DNA from: Desulfobulbaceae bacterium UBA2775
Lineage (GTDB): Bacteria; Desulfobacterota; Desulfobulbia; Desulfobulbales; Desulfocapsaceae
Assembly: GCA_002352445.1 (NCBI GenBank)
Contig: DEIL01000020.1
Location: 5,132 to 69,131 of the forward strand
Length of the DNA stretch: 64,000 nt
Direction: 5' to 3'
Shown: piece by piece, positions 1 through 9,334 of the stretch
Numbering within the stretch: position 1 is the first letter of the stretch
Layout: the number at the start of each line of letters is the position of its first letter
Made by a program: the position numbers and the translations under genes
Notes under the pieces: model-generated
Told to the model about the DNA's origin: nothing
The model's database searches: none
The model's input: only the letters and a program-made list of their open reading frames with translations

Positions 1-137
1 ATATCGCAAGCCATAATTTCTTCTTCAGAAAGCTCAGGATTTGAATGAATTTTACTTACGACAGCCTCAATTTGATCTTGATATTTTGTACAGTAATGAC
101 TGATCCGACTTTTTAAACTTTCCATTTCAATAGCCAT
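1..137 (-). CDS. M20-family amidohydrolase/peptidase, N-terminal part only
   Basis: Leftward reading frame that runs off the left edge, so only about the first 45 residues are visible. The ATG is at 137, and an in-frame TAG lies a few codons upstream, which limits the start. The visible segment contains HSNPELSEEE, the HxxPELxxxE signature near the N-terminus of M20 aminoacylases and carboxypeptidases; these zinc enzymes cleave N-acyl or peptide bonds of amino acids. It lies downstream of the amino-acid ABC importer and the CapA-like gene on the same strand, so it may process an imported N-acyl amino acid or small peptide (inference). The metal ligands lie outside the window, so activity cannot be judged. 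Confidence 0.6.
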   Translation of the reverse strand, partial: MAIEMESLKSRISHYCTKYQDQIEAVVSKIHSNPELSEEEIMACD

Positions 138-204
138 TTTATTCTTGATTAAACCCCATTTCTACTTCAATAGATTCGTACCTGGAAGCAACTTCTTCAG
201 ATAA

Positions 205-1230
205 TCAAAGATACGGAAATGTATCAATAATTTTCGTTTCCCATTCTGTATCAGTTTTTTCCTGGCACGTAATGAAACGCCACTCCACTTGACCCATCTG
301 CCATTTTTCTTGAGAATTCAGCCCTATGTCCACTTTCATAACCATCCCGTACAAATAATGCTTCAGCTCTTCCCAAATACAGAAATCCCCCAGTCCATAA
401 GCAATCAATTTATTCGCATCACTACCATTTTCTTCGGAGTTAATACTGGTCACGGCTTGAGGAATGTGGGCGTGATGTCCGATGATTGCATCAAACTCAT
501 TAATCAAATTCTTTGCCAGGGTCACTGTTGCAGGTCTTGGAAAAAGTTCCAGGTCGTAACCCCAGTGCGGGTAAAGGACATTAAATTTGTCGGGTGTATA
601 ATAAGTATCAGCATCCTCCAGTTTTACTATATAATCACAATCTCTATTTGAAATGGTAGTTCCGGCAACAACACGAATATCATCGCCGATCTCTGCAAAA
701 GGCTTCTGAACGGTACCAAAAGTTTGAAAGCCTTTTGATTCAATTTTGGCAAGAGAATCGGAGAAACCTTTATGACCAAAATCTCCAGCATGATTATTGG
801 CGAAATTCAGGAAAGTTCTGTCAGGCTCAAAAAGTTCTGTAAGTGGTTCCAGGATCTGAATAGAATGCCTTTGGGCTAAGGGGTAGCCTTTATTGTCAGC
901 GTCGGTAATGGTGGCCTCAAAGTTTCCTACCAGGTAGTCACAATCCAGAACGAATTCCTTAATGCTTTCCGAAACTGTTTCATTTTTCCCAGCCATATCC
1001 ATAATATCGCCGATAAAAGCAACCCTGTATCCTGGTACTACATTGTCATTCAGACAAAATGATTGAGGGTTATACTTGACGATATCTTTGTTCTTATAAC
1101 TTGGGCCATATGAGTTGCGAATGAAATACCCCAGAGTTTCCTTAAAACTAAAAGGACTGTTTTTCAGCGCGTTGTATATTCCTATTGGACTTAGAGGGAT
1201 GGTTTTAATAAAATGGGCGGTTCTCTTCAT
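205..1230 (-). CDS. CapA-like metallophosphoesterase
   Basis: 341-residue protein of the CapA (poly-gamma-glutamate synthesis) calcineurin-like phosphoesterase family. Visible metal-site motifs in order are FIGDIM (about residue 72), GNFE, NFANNHAGDFG, the YPHWG loop, GHHAHIPQ and YGLGDF near the C-terminus. These match the family's Asp/Asn/His ligands. No signal peptide or N-terminal membrane anchor is evident, unlike classical CapA, so it may act in the cytoplasm. It sits 121 bp after the ABC ATPase gene on the same strand and before an M20 amidohydrolase, in what could be one long leftward transcript. True substrate unknown; several CapA-like proteins are not involved in capsule synthesis. 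Confidence 0.8.
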   Translation of the reverse strand: MKRTAHFIKTIPLSPIGIYNALKNSPFSFKETLGYFIRNSYGPSYKNKDIVKYNPQSFCLNDNVVPGYRVAFIGDIMDMAGKNETVSESIKEFVLDCDYLVGNFEATITDADNKGYPLAQRHSIQILEPLTELFEPDRTFLNFANNHAGDFGHKGFSDSLAKIESKGFQTFGTVQKPFAEIGDDIRVVAGTTISNRDCDYIVKLEDADTYYTPDKFNVLYPHWGYDLELFPRPATVTLAKNLINEFDAIIGHHAHIPQAVTSINSEENGSDANKLIAYGLGDFCIWEELKHYLYGMVMKVDIGLNSQEKWQMGQVEWRFITCQEKTDTEWETKIIDTFPYL

Positions 1231-1351
1231 TTCTCATCTCTGATCTGCAGTCCTGTCCATAAAGGCCAGGCCTGTCTAGCATTGGTATTTTTGGATCGAT
1301 TGATATTTAATCTGAGGACTTCAGGGGATCAGTGTAAAATAGAGTACAATA

Positions 1352-2113
1352 CTAAAAGAAAATCTGTTTAAGAAACTCCTTGGTCCTTTCATGCTGCGGA
1401 TTCGTAAAAAATTCAACTGGATTATTTTGTTCCATTATCTGGCCCTCATCCATAAAAATAACCCGGTCTGCCACTTCCTTTGCAAATCCCATTTCGTGGG
1501 TTACGCAGAGCATTGTCATCCCTTCTTTTGCCAGGGAAACCATAATATCGAGAACCTCTTTGACCATCTCAGGGTCAAGTGCAGACGTCGGTTCATCAAA
1601 GAGCATTACATCCGGATTCATACATAAAGAACGTGCGATTGCAACACGCTGCTGCTGGCCACCGGACAATTGTCCTGGATATTTATCTGCCTGTTCCGGG
1701 ATATTTACTTTATTCAAAAAGTGCATTGCTTTCTCGATCGCCTGTTCTTTTGGCAAATCAAGACCCTGGATCGGTCCAAGAGTACAGTTCTCAAGTATTG
1801 TCAAGTGCGGAAACAGATTAAAGCTCTGGAAAACCATTCCGACTTCACGTCGAATATTCTCTATAATCTTACGGTCATCTATTAGCTCGACACCATCAAC
1901 AACAATCTTTCCACCCTGGTATTTTTCTAAATAGTTTATGCAGCGAATCAGTGTTGATTTCCCGGAACCAGATGGACCGGCAATCACTATTCGCTCACCT
2001 TTTTTAACATCCAGATCAATGTCTCTTAATACATGCAGATCGCCATACCATTTGTTCAGAGCGGAGATGGAAATTATGATCTTCGCTGGAGTTTTTTGGT
2101 CAGAATGGGCCAT
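1352..2113 (-). CDS. Polar amino-acid ABC transporter, ATP-binding protein
   Basis: 253 residues, typical of GlnQ/HisP/OccP ATPases that energise polar amino-acid import. Walker [11 protein letters not shown]-loop [11 protein letters not shown], signature LSGGQQQR, Walker [13 protein letters not shown] and the H-switch [14 protein letters not shown] are all intact. An upstream GGAGAAG supports the ATG at 2113. It is the last of the four transporter genes (binding protein, two permeases, ATPase), 35 bp after the second permease. The ATPase alone does not define the substrate. Confidence 0.95.
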   Translation of the reverse strand: MAHSDQKTPAKIIISISALNKWYGDLHVLRDIDLDVKKGERIVIAGPSGSGKSTLIRCINYLEKYQGGKIVVDGVELIDDRKIIENIRREVGMVFQSFNLFPHLTILENCTLGPIQGLDLPKEQAIEKAMHFLNKVNIPEQADKYPGQLSGGQQQRVAIARSLCMNPDVMLFDEPTSALDPEMVKEVLDIMVSLAKEGMTMLCVTHEMGFAKEVADRVIFMDEGQIMEQNNPVEFFTNPQHERTKEFLKQIFF

Positions 2114-2148
2114 TAAACTTCTCCAATTTGTTGTTAAAGTTATGGTTT

Positions 2149-2829
2149 TTACCGCGGATTAAGCCATATATTACGTGCTTCCAATTTTCGCAAAATAGCT
2201 TCAGCAACAAGTACTATTGCGAGATAATTGATAGCGGCGACGTAGTAAACTGACAAATCAAGCGTCTCACTGAAAAGATATCGGGCCTGGCCCATCACAT
2301 CGGTTACCGCGATAACACTGACAAGAGCTGAGGCCTTGAGTAAAAGTACAAACTCATTACCCAATGCCGGTAACATCCTCGCGGTAGCAATAGGAAGATG
2401 TATGAACCGAAATATCTGAAGCATCGACAAACTTACAGAAGCCCCGGCTTCTTCAAGAGATTTAGGAATGGCCAGCACTGCACCGCGTACTATTTCAGCC
2501 TGATAGGCCACTGTATTGAGAATGAGAGCGAAAAGACCACAGTAATATGCCTCCCGGAAAAGCCACCAGAGACCCAACTGACTCAGTGCCTTGTGAAACT
2601 GACCAGCCCCGTAATAGAGCAGGAATATCTGAACCAGAAGAGGTGTACCCCGGATTATATAGACATAGCCATAAGTGATTCGAGACATCCAGGTTCCAGT
2701 CCGGCTCCGTGCCAACCCCACGGGGATGGCGATGATGAAGCCAATGACAAAACTCAATACTGTCAAAGAGAGGGTATTAGCAAACCCTATACGCCAGAGA
2801 TCCAAATTATCCATCAAATGAGCAAACAT
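2149..2829 (-). CDS. Polar amino-acid ABC transporter, permease 2
   Basis: Inner-membrane permease of the HisM/GlnP type (about 226 residues) with several hydrophobic segments and the EAA loop [20 protein letters not shown] that docks on the ATPase. A longer frame from a TTG at 2844 exists, but I chose the ATG at 2829: a GGAGG lies about 8 nt before it, inside the end of the preceding gene, and the preceding stop codon is only one base upstream (TAA-c-ATG). That spacing implies translational coupling with permease 1. Confidence 0.92.
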   Translation of the reverse strand: MFAHLMDNLDLWRIGFANTLSLTVLSFVIGFIIAIPVGLARSRTGTWMSRITYGYVYIIRGTPLLVQIFLLYYGAGQFHKALSQLGLWWLFREAYYCGLFALILNTVAYQAEIVRGAVLAIPKSLEEAGASVSLSMLQIFRFIHLPIATARMLPALGNEFVLLLKASALVSVIAVTDVMGQARYLFSETLDLSVYYVAAINYLAIVLVAEAILRKLEARNIWLNPR

Positions 2830-2830
2830 G

Positions 2831-3547
2831 TTAGCGTCCTCCAACCATATTTCTATTGACCCGTCGTTCTATTAACATCTGTCCTCTGCCGGAAATAAAA
2901 GAGAGCGAGACATAGACCAGCGCAAGGACGGTGTAGAAAAAGAAAGGCTCTTTGGTTGTCGCAATCGCCATATTTGTGTAGCGTACTATGTCACTGAGCG
3001 CAATTATCGAGACTAATGAGGTGTCTTTTAAAAGAATGAGCCACAGGTTACCAAATGCAGGTAACATGTGGCGCCACATCTGTGGCAGGATGACATTAAG
3101 AAAGGCCTTTCTTGACGACAGACCGACTGAATAGGAGGCTTCCAACTGACCTTTGCCAACAGCTCTATATGCCGCACGGACAACTTCACTGCCCAAGGCA
3201 CTGAAAACAAGTGTCAGGGCTAACATTCCGGCAACGAATGGATTAATACTTATGGAAATTCCGGGTAAAAAGAGTGAGGTGAAGGAATTTAAGATAGCCT
3301 GTGATTGATAGTAAATGATAATAAGCGTTAGGATTTCCGGCAGACTGCGAAACAAAGTGGTGTAGCCATGTCCAGCCATACGCAGGAACCTATTCGGAGC
3401 CTCCTTTGACCAGGCGACCAAGAATGAAAATATAAGCGCAAATGGAACGGTCGCAAATGCCAGTGCTAAAGTGACTCCGAGGCCTTTAAGCAACTCATCA
3501 CCCCACCCCTGGTCGCCGAATGACAGTAATGCTATAAGCTCAAACAT
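2831..3547 (-). CDS. Polar amino-acid ABC transporter, permease 1
   Basis: 238-residue HisQ/OccQ-type permease. It shows the cytoplasmic EAA-type loop (EASYSVGLSSRKAFLNVILP) and about five transmembrane segments. The upstream AGAGGTGAG supports the ATG at 3547. It should form a heterodimer with the permease encoded immediately downstream. The 159-bp gap between it and the binding-protein gene is much longer than the other gaps in the operon, as is common where the binding protein is made in excess. Confidence 0.92.
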   Translation of the reverse strand: MFELIALLSFGDQGWGDELLKGLGVTLALAFATVPFALIFSFLVAWSKEAPNRFLRMAGHGYTTLFRSLPEILTLIIIYYQSQAILNSFTSLFLPGISISINPFVAGMLALTLVFSALGSEVVRAAYRAVGKGQLEASYSVGLSSRKAFLNVILPQMWRHMLPAFGNLWLILLKDTSLVSIIALSDIVRYTNMAIATTKEPFFFYTVLALVYVSLSFISGRGQMLIERRVNRNMVGGR

Positions 3548-3706
3548 TTTCGCTCACCTCTTTAGCATCGTTATTGTCTGATGATGTCTTTTTACTGACA
3601 CACTATATAGACAATTAATAATTCCGGGCACCTCCTTTTAACAGGATAAACAGTGAAGTATATCGGTACTGTGTTCAGCCCTATTACATGCCCCGAAACA
3701 GTCTCG

Positions 3707-4504
3707 TCACTTACTACCAAACAACTTTGAAGCTTTTGCCGGTGGAGTCATTATGTCAAAAGAAAAGTATTTTTCTCGAATCGTATTGTATGTACCATCG
3801 GCAACGATTTCCTCGATGGCTTTATTCAATGCAGCAAGCAGCTTGGCATCGTCTTTACGAACTGCAATTCCAGTTCCGTCATTTTCGTCCAACACAAAGC
3901 TATCGCCAACAAATTCATAATCTGCACCATCACCTTTTTTCAGCCAATCTCCCAGTACAAACTGGCTGGCAAGAACTGCATCTACCCGTCCTGTTGTAAG
4001 ATCGAGAAGTGCATCATCCAGCTTTGGATAGCGTTTAACTTTACTCTTGGTGAAATATCGATCTATCAGTTTGGATTCACCCGTGCCTGACTGCGTACCA
4101 ATAATCTTTCTTTTCATATCTCCAGGCATTCCACTCTTAAGTTTGAGTTCCTTAGATGTGATAAATCTGGCAGCGTTAAAATAGTATGGTCTTGAGAAAT
4201 TAACAGCTTTTCGTCGTGCTTCAGTAATAGCCATTGATGCAATAATGGTGTCAAATTTGTTTGAATTCAGTGCAGGAATGATTCCGTCCCAATCTGTTGT
4301 TACCCATTCACACTTAACCTTCATACGCTCACAAAGTGCGTTGCCGATGTCGATATCAAAACCCTTTACGGCACCTGAACTATCGAAAAAATTGAATGGT
4401 GGGTAATAACCCTCTGTACCCATACGGACAACACCATCCTTAGCAAAAGCTCCGGTGGATAACAAAGCTATTAAGATAAACGCGTTTAAAATACCCTTAA
4501 TCAT
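3707..4504 (-). CDS. Polar amino-acid ABC transporter, periplasmic substrate-binding protein
   Basis: 265 residues with a Sec signal peptide (hydrophobic stretch ending near STGAFA) and the SBP_bac_3 fold. Recognisable family segments are GTEGYYPPFNF, KGFDIDIGNALCERM, DGIIPALNSNKFD, MAITEARRKAVNFS and the GTQSGT loop. These features resemble the Lys/Arg/Orn/His and opine binding proteins (HisJ/ArgT/OccT), so a basic or opine-like amino acid is plausible, but this is inference. A strong GGAGG precedes the ATG. First gene of the leftward operon, divergent from a LysR regulator. Confidence 0.92.
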   Translation of the reverse strand: MIKGILNAFILIALLSTGAFAKDGVVRMGTEGYYPPFNFFDSSGAVKGFDIDIGNALCERMKVKCEWVTTDWDGIIPALNSNKFDTIIASMAITEARRKAVNFSRPYYFNAARFITSKELKLKSGMPGDMKRKIIGTQSGTGESKLIDRYFTKSKVKRYPKLDDALLDLTTGRVDAVLASQFVLGDWLKKGDGADYEFVGDSFVLDENDGTGIAVRKDDAKLLAALNKAIEEIVADGTYNTIREKYFSFDIMTPPAKASKLFGSK

Positions 4505-4566
4505 AGTTCCCTCCTAAAATTTATTCAGATTCCCACTTACCTGTAACGGGTTATACCCTCATATCC

Positions 4567-4595
4567 TTTATAGAATGGGCATGTGTTTTAAGCAA
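4567..4595 (-). promoter_or_regulatory. Predicted sigma-70 promoter of the amino-acid ABC operon
   Basis: On the minus strand TTGCTT (4590-4595) and TATAAA (4567-4572) are separated by exactly 17 bp and point toward the binding-protein gene. The pair lies in the intergenic region shared with the divergent LysR gene. A short dyad, TAAC-gg-GTTA (4544-4553), lies just downstream of the -10 and could be part of an operator; that role is speculative. Confidence 0.5.
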
Positions 4596-4688
4596 ATTAA
4601 TATTGAAAATATCAAGTATAATTTCTGCTTATGTTGTACTATGATTGAAGACAAAAAAGAACTCATGAGGAAATATTCAAGGAAGAAG

Positions 4689-5600
4689 ATGGATAAATTT
4701 GCTCGAAATCTTGATTGGAACCTTCTTTATACCTTTATGGTTATAGTTCAAGAAGAAGGTATGGCAGCAGCAGCGGAACGGTTGCTTGTAACCCAGCCTG
4801 CTGTTAGCCTTGCCTTAAAGCGGTTGGAGGCGACTACTGGAGTTAGACTGATTGAGCGTGGTGCAGGGAAATTAGCAATGACATCAGCGGGTGAGGCATT
4901 ATATCCAGAAGCTTGTAAGGTTTATGCTTCCATTTCTCGGCTTCCAATTGCCTTTGAACAAGCTCCTAAATCAGTTTCTGGAAAGATTTCTATCTCTACA
5001 ATCAGCAAGGTTGTTTCCGATGATTTTGACACAGTCTTATCCGAATTTTTCAAGAATTATCCAAAAGTCGAACTCTCAATTTCGGTTGTGACAGCCTCTG
5101 AAATCATCCGGGGAGTGGAACTTGGGCGTATTACCCTTGGTGTGTGTGGCGGAGTTATTCCAGATATGCTCACCAAACAGTGGTTGCTGCGGGAAGATTT
5201 CGGAATATTTTGTGGAAACTCCCATTCTCTGTTCGGGAATAGTGATTTGTCACTGGACGATTTAAGAGGGGAACCATTTGTCACTTTCACCGCAGACATA
5301 TTAGGCGGTGAACATATGGGTGATGTAACGGCCCTGCGTGCACAAGCTTCGTTTGGTCAGTTTGTACGAGGCCACTCCACGGATGTGGACGAGTTGCGTA
5401 GAATGATAGAAATTGGATTAGGTATCGGCTTCCTGCCACTCCATCTTGCAGCCCCCCATGAGCAATCAGGGAGTCTGTGGAGGTTGCCGCCTTACGATAA
5501 AATTCCAAGTGCCGATATTTATTTGATTTGTAATCCGGCAACCAATTTCAACCCTGCAGAACGTATTTTCCTAGATCAGATAATCGATACAAATTTATAG
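4689..5600 (+). CDS. LysR-family transcriptional regulator
   Basis: 303 residues from the preferred ATG at 4689, which has AAGGA five bases upstream; the open frame extends to 4575 but has no better ribosome-binding site. The N-terminal winged HTH contains the LysR signature (AAAAERLLVTQPAVSLALKRLE), followed by the periplasmic-binding-protein-like effector domain (about 90-300). It is divergent from the amino-acid importer, the classical arrangement in which the regulator senses the transported compound or a metabolite of it and controls the shared intergenic region. Confidence 0.92.
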   Translation: MDKFARNLDWNLLYTFMVIVQEEGMAAAAERLLVTQPAVSLALKRLEATTGVRLIERGAGKLAMTSAGEALYPEACKVYASISRLPIAFEQAPKSVSGKISISTISKVVSDDFDTVLSEFFKNYPKVELSISVVTASEIIRGVELGRITLGVCGGVIPDMLTKQWLLREDFGIFCGNSHSLFGNSDLSLDDLRGEPFVTFTADILGGEHMGDVTALRAQASFGQFVRGHSTDVDELRRMIEIGLGIGFLPLHLAAPHEQSGSLWRLPPYDKIPSADIYLICNPATNFNPAERIFLDQIIDTNL

Positions 5601-5964
5601 TTTTCTCAAAAACCGTGCTGACTCTCAGGGATGATATACAGGCTCTTTGTGAGCGCAACCTTGAGTTTTCACAATATTCTTCCACTATGGTTTGCAAAAA
5701 TCTACCTCTTATTTGGTGTTTATCTCTAAACTTCTGGGTTAGGCAACGAACAACCACAGATATGATTGGTTTACAATTATTCAACATAGGTTGTGATGCG
5801 GAACACAAAATTCTGGGTTGTTACGTATACTCTGAAACTATCAATAAAGAAGTGGCACCACAAAATTGGACAAGCTCTTAAGTGGAAAATCTGCTACCAA
5901 TAATGACCATAAAAGGGCTTTAACAAGGAGCAGAAAACAGCTTTCCTGAGGTCCACCAGGGAAT
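5601..5964. other. Intergenic region, no convincing gene
   Basis: 364 bp between the LysR gene and the PBP1b gene. Short open frames exist on both strands (for example 5615-5881 forward and 5548-5808 reverse), but none has a recognisable domain, a good ribosome-binding site or a sensible composition. The forward frame ends in sequence resembling the edge of a decayed insertion (TGGCACCACAAAATTGGACA at 5851-5870), but I cannot assign it. A promoter for the downstream gene presumably lies here; I could not pick one out. Confidence 0.4.
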
Positions 5965-8286
5965 ATGCAGCTTATGAAAAAAACATCTCTTTTGACAACT
6001 TCTCTTGTTGTTGTGACAGCCGGCTTTTTGCTACTCGCAGTGTCATATATGTGGCGGCTTGACCAACAGATCACCAGCCATTTTGAAGGCAGGCGATGGG
6101 AACTGCCGGCCCGGATTTATGCCCGCCCCTTAGAATTGTATGTCGGTAAGACTCTGTCTGTCGGCGCCCTCGAAAACGAACTGATCCTGTTGCGTTATAG
6201 CCGAAGGGACACCCTAGTCAAACCTGGCGAATACAGCATTCAGGGCAGGAAAGTTACCATTTACAGTCGTGCTTTTGCTTTTCCGGATATACAACAGCCT
6301 GCAACTCTAATCAGGTTACAGATACGTGACAAAACTATTACCTCCCTTGCTGATCCAGGCAGCAAGCAGCCCCTCAACATGTTCCGCTTGGAACCAGTCC
6401 AGTATGCATCCATCTATCCAAAACATAATGAAGACCGTATATTGATAAAGAGGGCAGATACCCCGGAATTGCTCATCAAAACCCTACTGCTCATTGAAGA
6501 CAAAAAATTTTATTCCCACTGGGGTATCCGACCCACCGCGATAATCAGAGCCGCCCTAGCCAATCTCCGGGCAGGAAAAACCGTCCAAGGCGGCAGCACA
6601 CTGACCCAACAGCTCGTAAAAAATATCTTTCTCACCAGTGAACAGACTCTATTTAGAAAGGTCAACGAAGCCATCATGTCTCTTTTGCTTGAGTACCATT
6701 ACAGTAAGGACGAAATCCTGGAGGCCTACCTCAACGAGGTCTATCTGGGGCAGGACGGAAAACGTGCTATCCACGGCTTTGCCATGGCTAGCAAGTTCTA
6801 TTTTGGCCGCGATCTTGACGAGTTGGAGCCGGAACAGCTGACCCTGTTAATTGGAATCGTCAAAGGAGCATCCTACTATAATCCAAGAAATCGGCCAGAG
6901 AGGGCAAAAGAACGGCGTAATCAGGTGCTGGACATCCTTGCCTCCTATCAAGACCTCAGTCCCGAAGAAACCGATCTACTGAAAAACAAGCCCCTCGCCG
7001 TCACCCTGGAAATCCCTTCTGGAATTACTCTCTATCCGTCATTTCTACAGTTGGTTCGCAGTCAACTGGCACGGGATTACAAAGACGAGGATTTACGCAG
7101 CGAAGGATTATCGATTTTTACTACGCTTGACCCTATTATCCAGCAAAAAGCAGAAGACAGCCTGGCCAGAGAACTTACAGCGATTGAAAAGCGCCGGGGG
7201 GACACTACCATAAAAAAACTCCAGGGGGCTCTGGTCATCGCCTCGGTGGACCAGGGAGAAGTCATCGCTGTGGTCGGCAATCGGGCACCCCACCAAGCGG
7301 GATTCAACAGGGCGCTGGACATGAGACGGCCGATTGGTTCGATAATTAAACCGGCGGTATTCCTGACGGCCCTGGCCCAGCCAGATTCATACAACCTGCT
7401 GACAACAATCTATGACACGCCGCTTATAGTACCAATGGGTGGAGGAAAAGACTGGCAGCCGAAAAACTATGATCATCTTTTTCATGGTTCAGTGCCTCTA
7501 ATGCAGGCATTGGTCCATTCCTATAACGTTGCCACCGTGCAACTAGGAATGGATCTGGGACTCGATGCCGTCATTGATATGTTAAAGATACTGGGCATAC
7601 AGGAACAAATAAATCCCTATCCATCCCTGCTGTTGGGAGCAGTGGAACTGCCGCCTATTGAGGTTCTCCAGATGTACCAGACCATCGCAGCTGGTGGCTA
7701 TCAAACTCCCCTGCGAGCCATCCTTGCAGTGACCGATCAGGAGAACAACACCTTGCAGCGCTATCCCTTGACAGTAGAGCAGACTGTGAACCCAGGGGCA
7801 ATCTTTTGTCTGTCAAAAGCCCTGCAGACCGTAACCACCGAAGGTACAGCCCGCTCACTGCAACAGCTCCTGCCGGAAGGACTCACCGTGGCAGGAAAAA
7901 CCGGGACAACCAACAATTTGCGCGATTCCTGGTTTGCCGGTTTTAGCGGCATGCATGTTGCCGTAGCCTGGGTCGGTCGCGACGACAACACGCCTACCGG
8001 TCTCACCGGCGCAACCGGTGCTCTCGGAGTATGGGCAACCACTATGGCTACAATCGACACAGGTGCCCTGCAAATGCAACCACCTGACAATATCCGCCTG
8101 TATTACGCAGATATCACGACAGGGCTGATCTTCAATCAAAAATGTGATACAGAAGAGGAAACACTTCTGCCTTTTATTAACAACGGTCTACTGCCAAAAG
8201 TTGTCAACTGTAGCAAGCAAAACAGCAATAACCTGGGGCGAGCACTCCATAAAGGATTGAACGATATTTTTGATCTACTCCGTTAA
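5965..8286 (+). CDS. mrcB: Penicillin-binding protein 1b, bifunctional glycosyltransferase/transpeptidase
   Basis: 773-residue class A PBP that polymerises lipid II and cross-links peptidoglycan in the periplasm. It has one N-terminal membrane anchor (about 8-30), then a UB2H-like region (about 40-125) diagnostic of PBP1b rather than PBP1a. The glycosyltransferase domain has its catalytic Glu in IEDKKFYSHWG (E178), QGGSTLTQQLVKN and EAYLNEVYLG. The transpeptidase domain has SIIK (Ser459), SYN (519-521) and KTGTT (from Lys645). All catalytic motifs are intact. AGGGA precedes the ATG. The lipoprotein gene 61 bp downstream looks like its regulator. Confidence 0.95.
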   Translation: MQLMKKTSLLTTSLVVVTAGFLLLAVSYMWRLDQQITSHFEGRRWELPARIYARPLELYVGKTLSVGALENELILLRYSRRDTLVKPGEYSIQGRKVTIYSRAFAFPDIQQPATLIRLQIRDKTITSLADPGSKQPLNMFRLEPVQYASIYPKHNEDRILIKRADTPELLIKTLLLIEDKKFYSHWGIRPTAIIRAALANLRAGKTVQGGSTLTQQLVKNIFLTSEQTLFRKVNEAIMSLLLEYHYSKDEILEAYLNEVYLGQDGKRAIHGFAMASKFYFGRDLDELEPEQLTLLIGIVKGASYYNPRNRPERAKERRNQVLDILASYQDLSPEETDLLKNKPLAVTLEIPSGITLYPSFLQLVRSQLARDYKDEDLRSEGLSIFTTLDPIIQQKAEDSLARELTAIEKRRGDTTIKKLQGALVIASVDQGEVIAVVGNRAPHQAGFNRALDMRRPIGSIIKPAVFLTALAQPDSYNLLTTIYDTPLIVPMGGGKDWQPKNYDHLFHGSVPLMQALVHSYNVATVQLGMDLGLDAVIDMLKILGIQEQINPYPSLLLGAVELPPIEVLQMYQTIAAGGYQTPLRAILAVTDQENNTLQRYPLTVEQTVNPGAIFCLSKALQTVTTEGTARSLQQLLPEGLTVAGKTGTTNNLRDSWFAGFSGMHVAVAWVGRDDNTPTGLTGATGALGVWATTMATIDTGALQMQPPDNIRLYYADITTGLIFNQKCDTEEETLLPFINNGLLPKVVNCSKQNSNNLGRALHKGLNDIFDLLR

Positions 8287-8295
8287 AAAATTTGG

Positions 8296-8312
8296 CTGGA
8301 CTTCCAGTCCAG
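8296..8312 (+). other. Small intercistronic hairpin between mrcB and the lipoprotein gene
   Basis: Perfect 7-bp stem with a 3-nt loop (CTGGACT-tcc-AGTCCAG), not followed by a T-tract. It is therefore unlikely to be a terminator. It may modulate transcript stability between the two genes. Confidence 0.4.
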
Positions 8313-8347
8313 TGATTACCAACTTAATATTACACTTTTAAAAAGCC

Positions 8348-8815
8348 ATGAACAACCTAACCCGTACCACTTACAAGCTGTTATCCCTCTGCTGCCTCTT
8401 AAGCGCCCTGCTCTTCCAGGGATGTGCCGTCTCTCCTCCCGGGCAACCTGTCTATTATCCACCACCGCCCCCGAAAGCAACCAAACAACAGATACCGGAC
8501 GTGCAGCCAGTCAAACCACCTGCCCCGAAACAGCCCGACGCCATCGCAGTGAGTTTTAGCCAACAGGCAGCGGAGCAAAATCTCCAGGGCAGAACCGATC
8601 TCTCTATTGCAACCCTGGAGAGAGGCCTGCGGGTAGCACCTAAAGATGCCATGCTCTGGTCACAACTGGCAGAAATGAAACTACAGCAGCAGGAATACCA
8701 GCATGCCCGGTCATTAGCCACAAAATCTAACTCTCTGGCAGGTACAGACACAAAGATTATGCAAAAAAATTACTGGATTATTGAGGAATCTCAGAGAAGA
8801 GCCGCCGGTCAGTAG
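8348..8815 (+). CDS. Proline-rich TPR lipoprotein, probable LpoP-like activator of PBP1b
   Basis: 155 residues. The signal peptide ends in a lipobox (LLFQGC, Cys about residue 26). A proline-rich linker follows (PPPPPK, then KPPAPKQPD; about 30-65), then a helical region with a TPR-like repeat (AIATLERGLRVAPKDAMLWSQ type, about 78-125). In Pseudomonas aeruginosa the outer-membrane lipoprotein LpoP, which has a TPR domain, is encoded next to PBP1b and activates it; enterobacterial LpoB also uses a disordered proline-rich linker to reach PBP1b across the periplasm. Position and architecture fit that role here. Function is inferred from architecture and neighbourhood, not from close sequence identity. 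Confidence 0.7.
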   Translation: MNNLTRTTYKLLSLCCLLSALLFQGCAVSPPGQPVYYPPPPPKATKQQIPDVQPVKPPAPKQPDAIAVSFSQQAAEQNLQGRTDLSIATLERGLRVAPKDAMLWSQLAEMKLQQQEYQHARSLATKSNSLAGTDTKIMQKNYWIIEESQRRAAGQ

Positions 8816-8855
8816 GTGTATTCGCAGGCCGCAGCTGTTACGCTTATAGAAGAAT

Positions 8856-8934
8856 AGGGGCGTGATTGATATGAGGAATTGTTCTTTAGTCTGAACTTCC
8901 ATTGTCAATCCGACCCCCTATGCGCCCCTTTTTT
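8856..8934 (+). terminator. Possible terminator after the lipoprotein gene
   Basis: AGGGGCG (8856-8862) can pair with CGCCCCT (8923-8929), followed by a T-tract. The loop is long (about 60 nt), so the structure is weaker than a canonical intrinsic terminator, but it is placed just past the mrcB-lipoprotein unit. Confidence 0.35.
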
Positions 8935-9094
8935 AATTTTCCAAGAGAACTTATGGGGATAAAGGTCGCCAGGATATCAGCATCTTAATAAAGGCATCAT
9001 CAATCAATCCTCCTCTTTTCAGCACCCACATCGCTGCTGCATTCCATATTGCTCTCCTTTTACCGATAAGGGAGTAATAATAGCAGCGGTATAG

Positions 9095-9334
9095 TATCAA
9101 GCTGATTGTGCGAAAACAATAAAAAATCAATTCCCCGATTGGAAGCGACTTCCTAAGAAAAACAAAAAGGAACTGGCCCGTAAAGTGCTAGCGGAAGTCG
9201 TTTCTGAATACGGCTCCAAACAGGAAGTAAATCCTCCCGTTGACCAATTACTGGCGATAGAGGGGCAACTTCCTACACATAGTACATTTCGTCTTGATCA
9301 AAAATATCCTCATCGTCTGCAGGTTCATCTATGA
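9095..9334 (+). pseudogene. Remnant, probably the N-terminal part of a transposase
   Basis: One frame is open from the TAG at 9092 to the TGA at 9332. It has no ATG, GTG or TTG at its beginning, so it cannot be an intact gene. The translation contains FPDWKRLPKKNKKELARKV and later VDQLLAIEGQLPT, which resemble N-terminal parts of transposases I have seen in related bacteria. The resemblance is from memory and tentative. About 80 codons survive, with nothing recognisable of a catalytic domain. It runs in the same frame, separated by the TGA, into a second remnant (WYL protein), consistent with decay after an insertion. Confidence 0.4.

Noticed and set aside
5615..5881. Possible 88-residue protein
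   Set aside because: No ribosome-binding site or domain, and composition is not protein-like; an equally long frame exists on the other strand.
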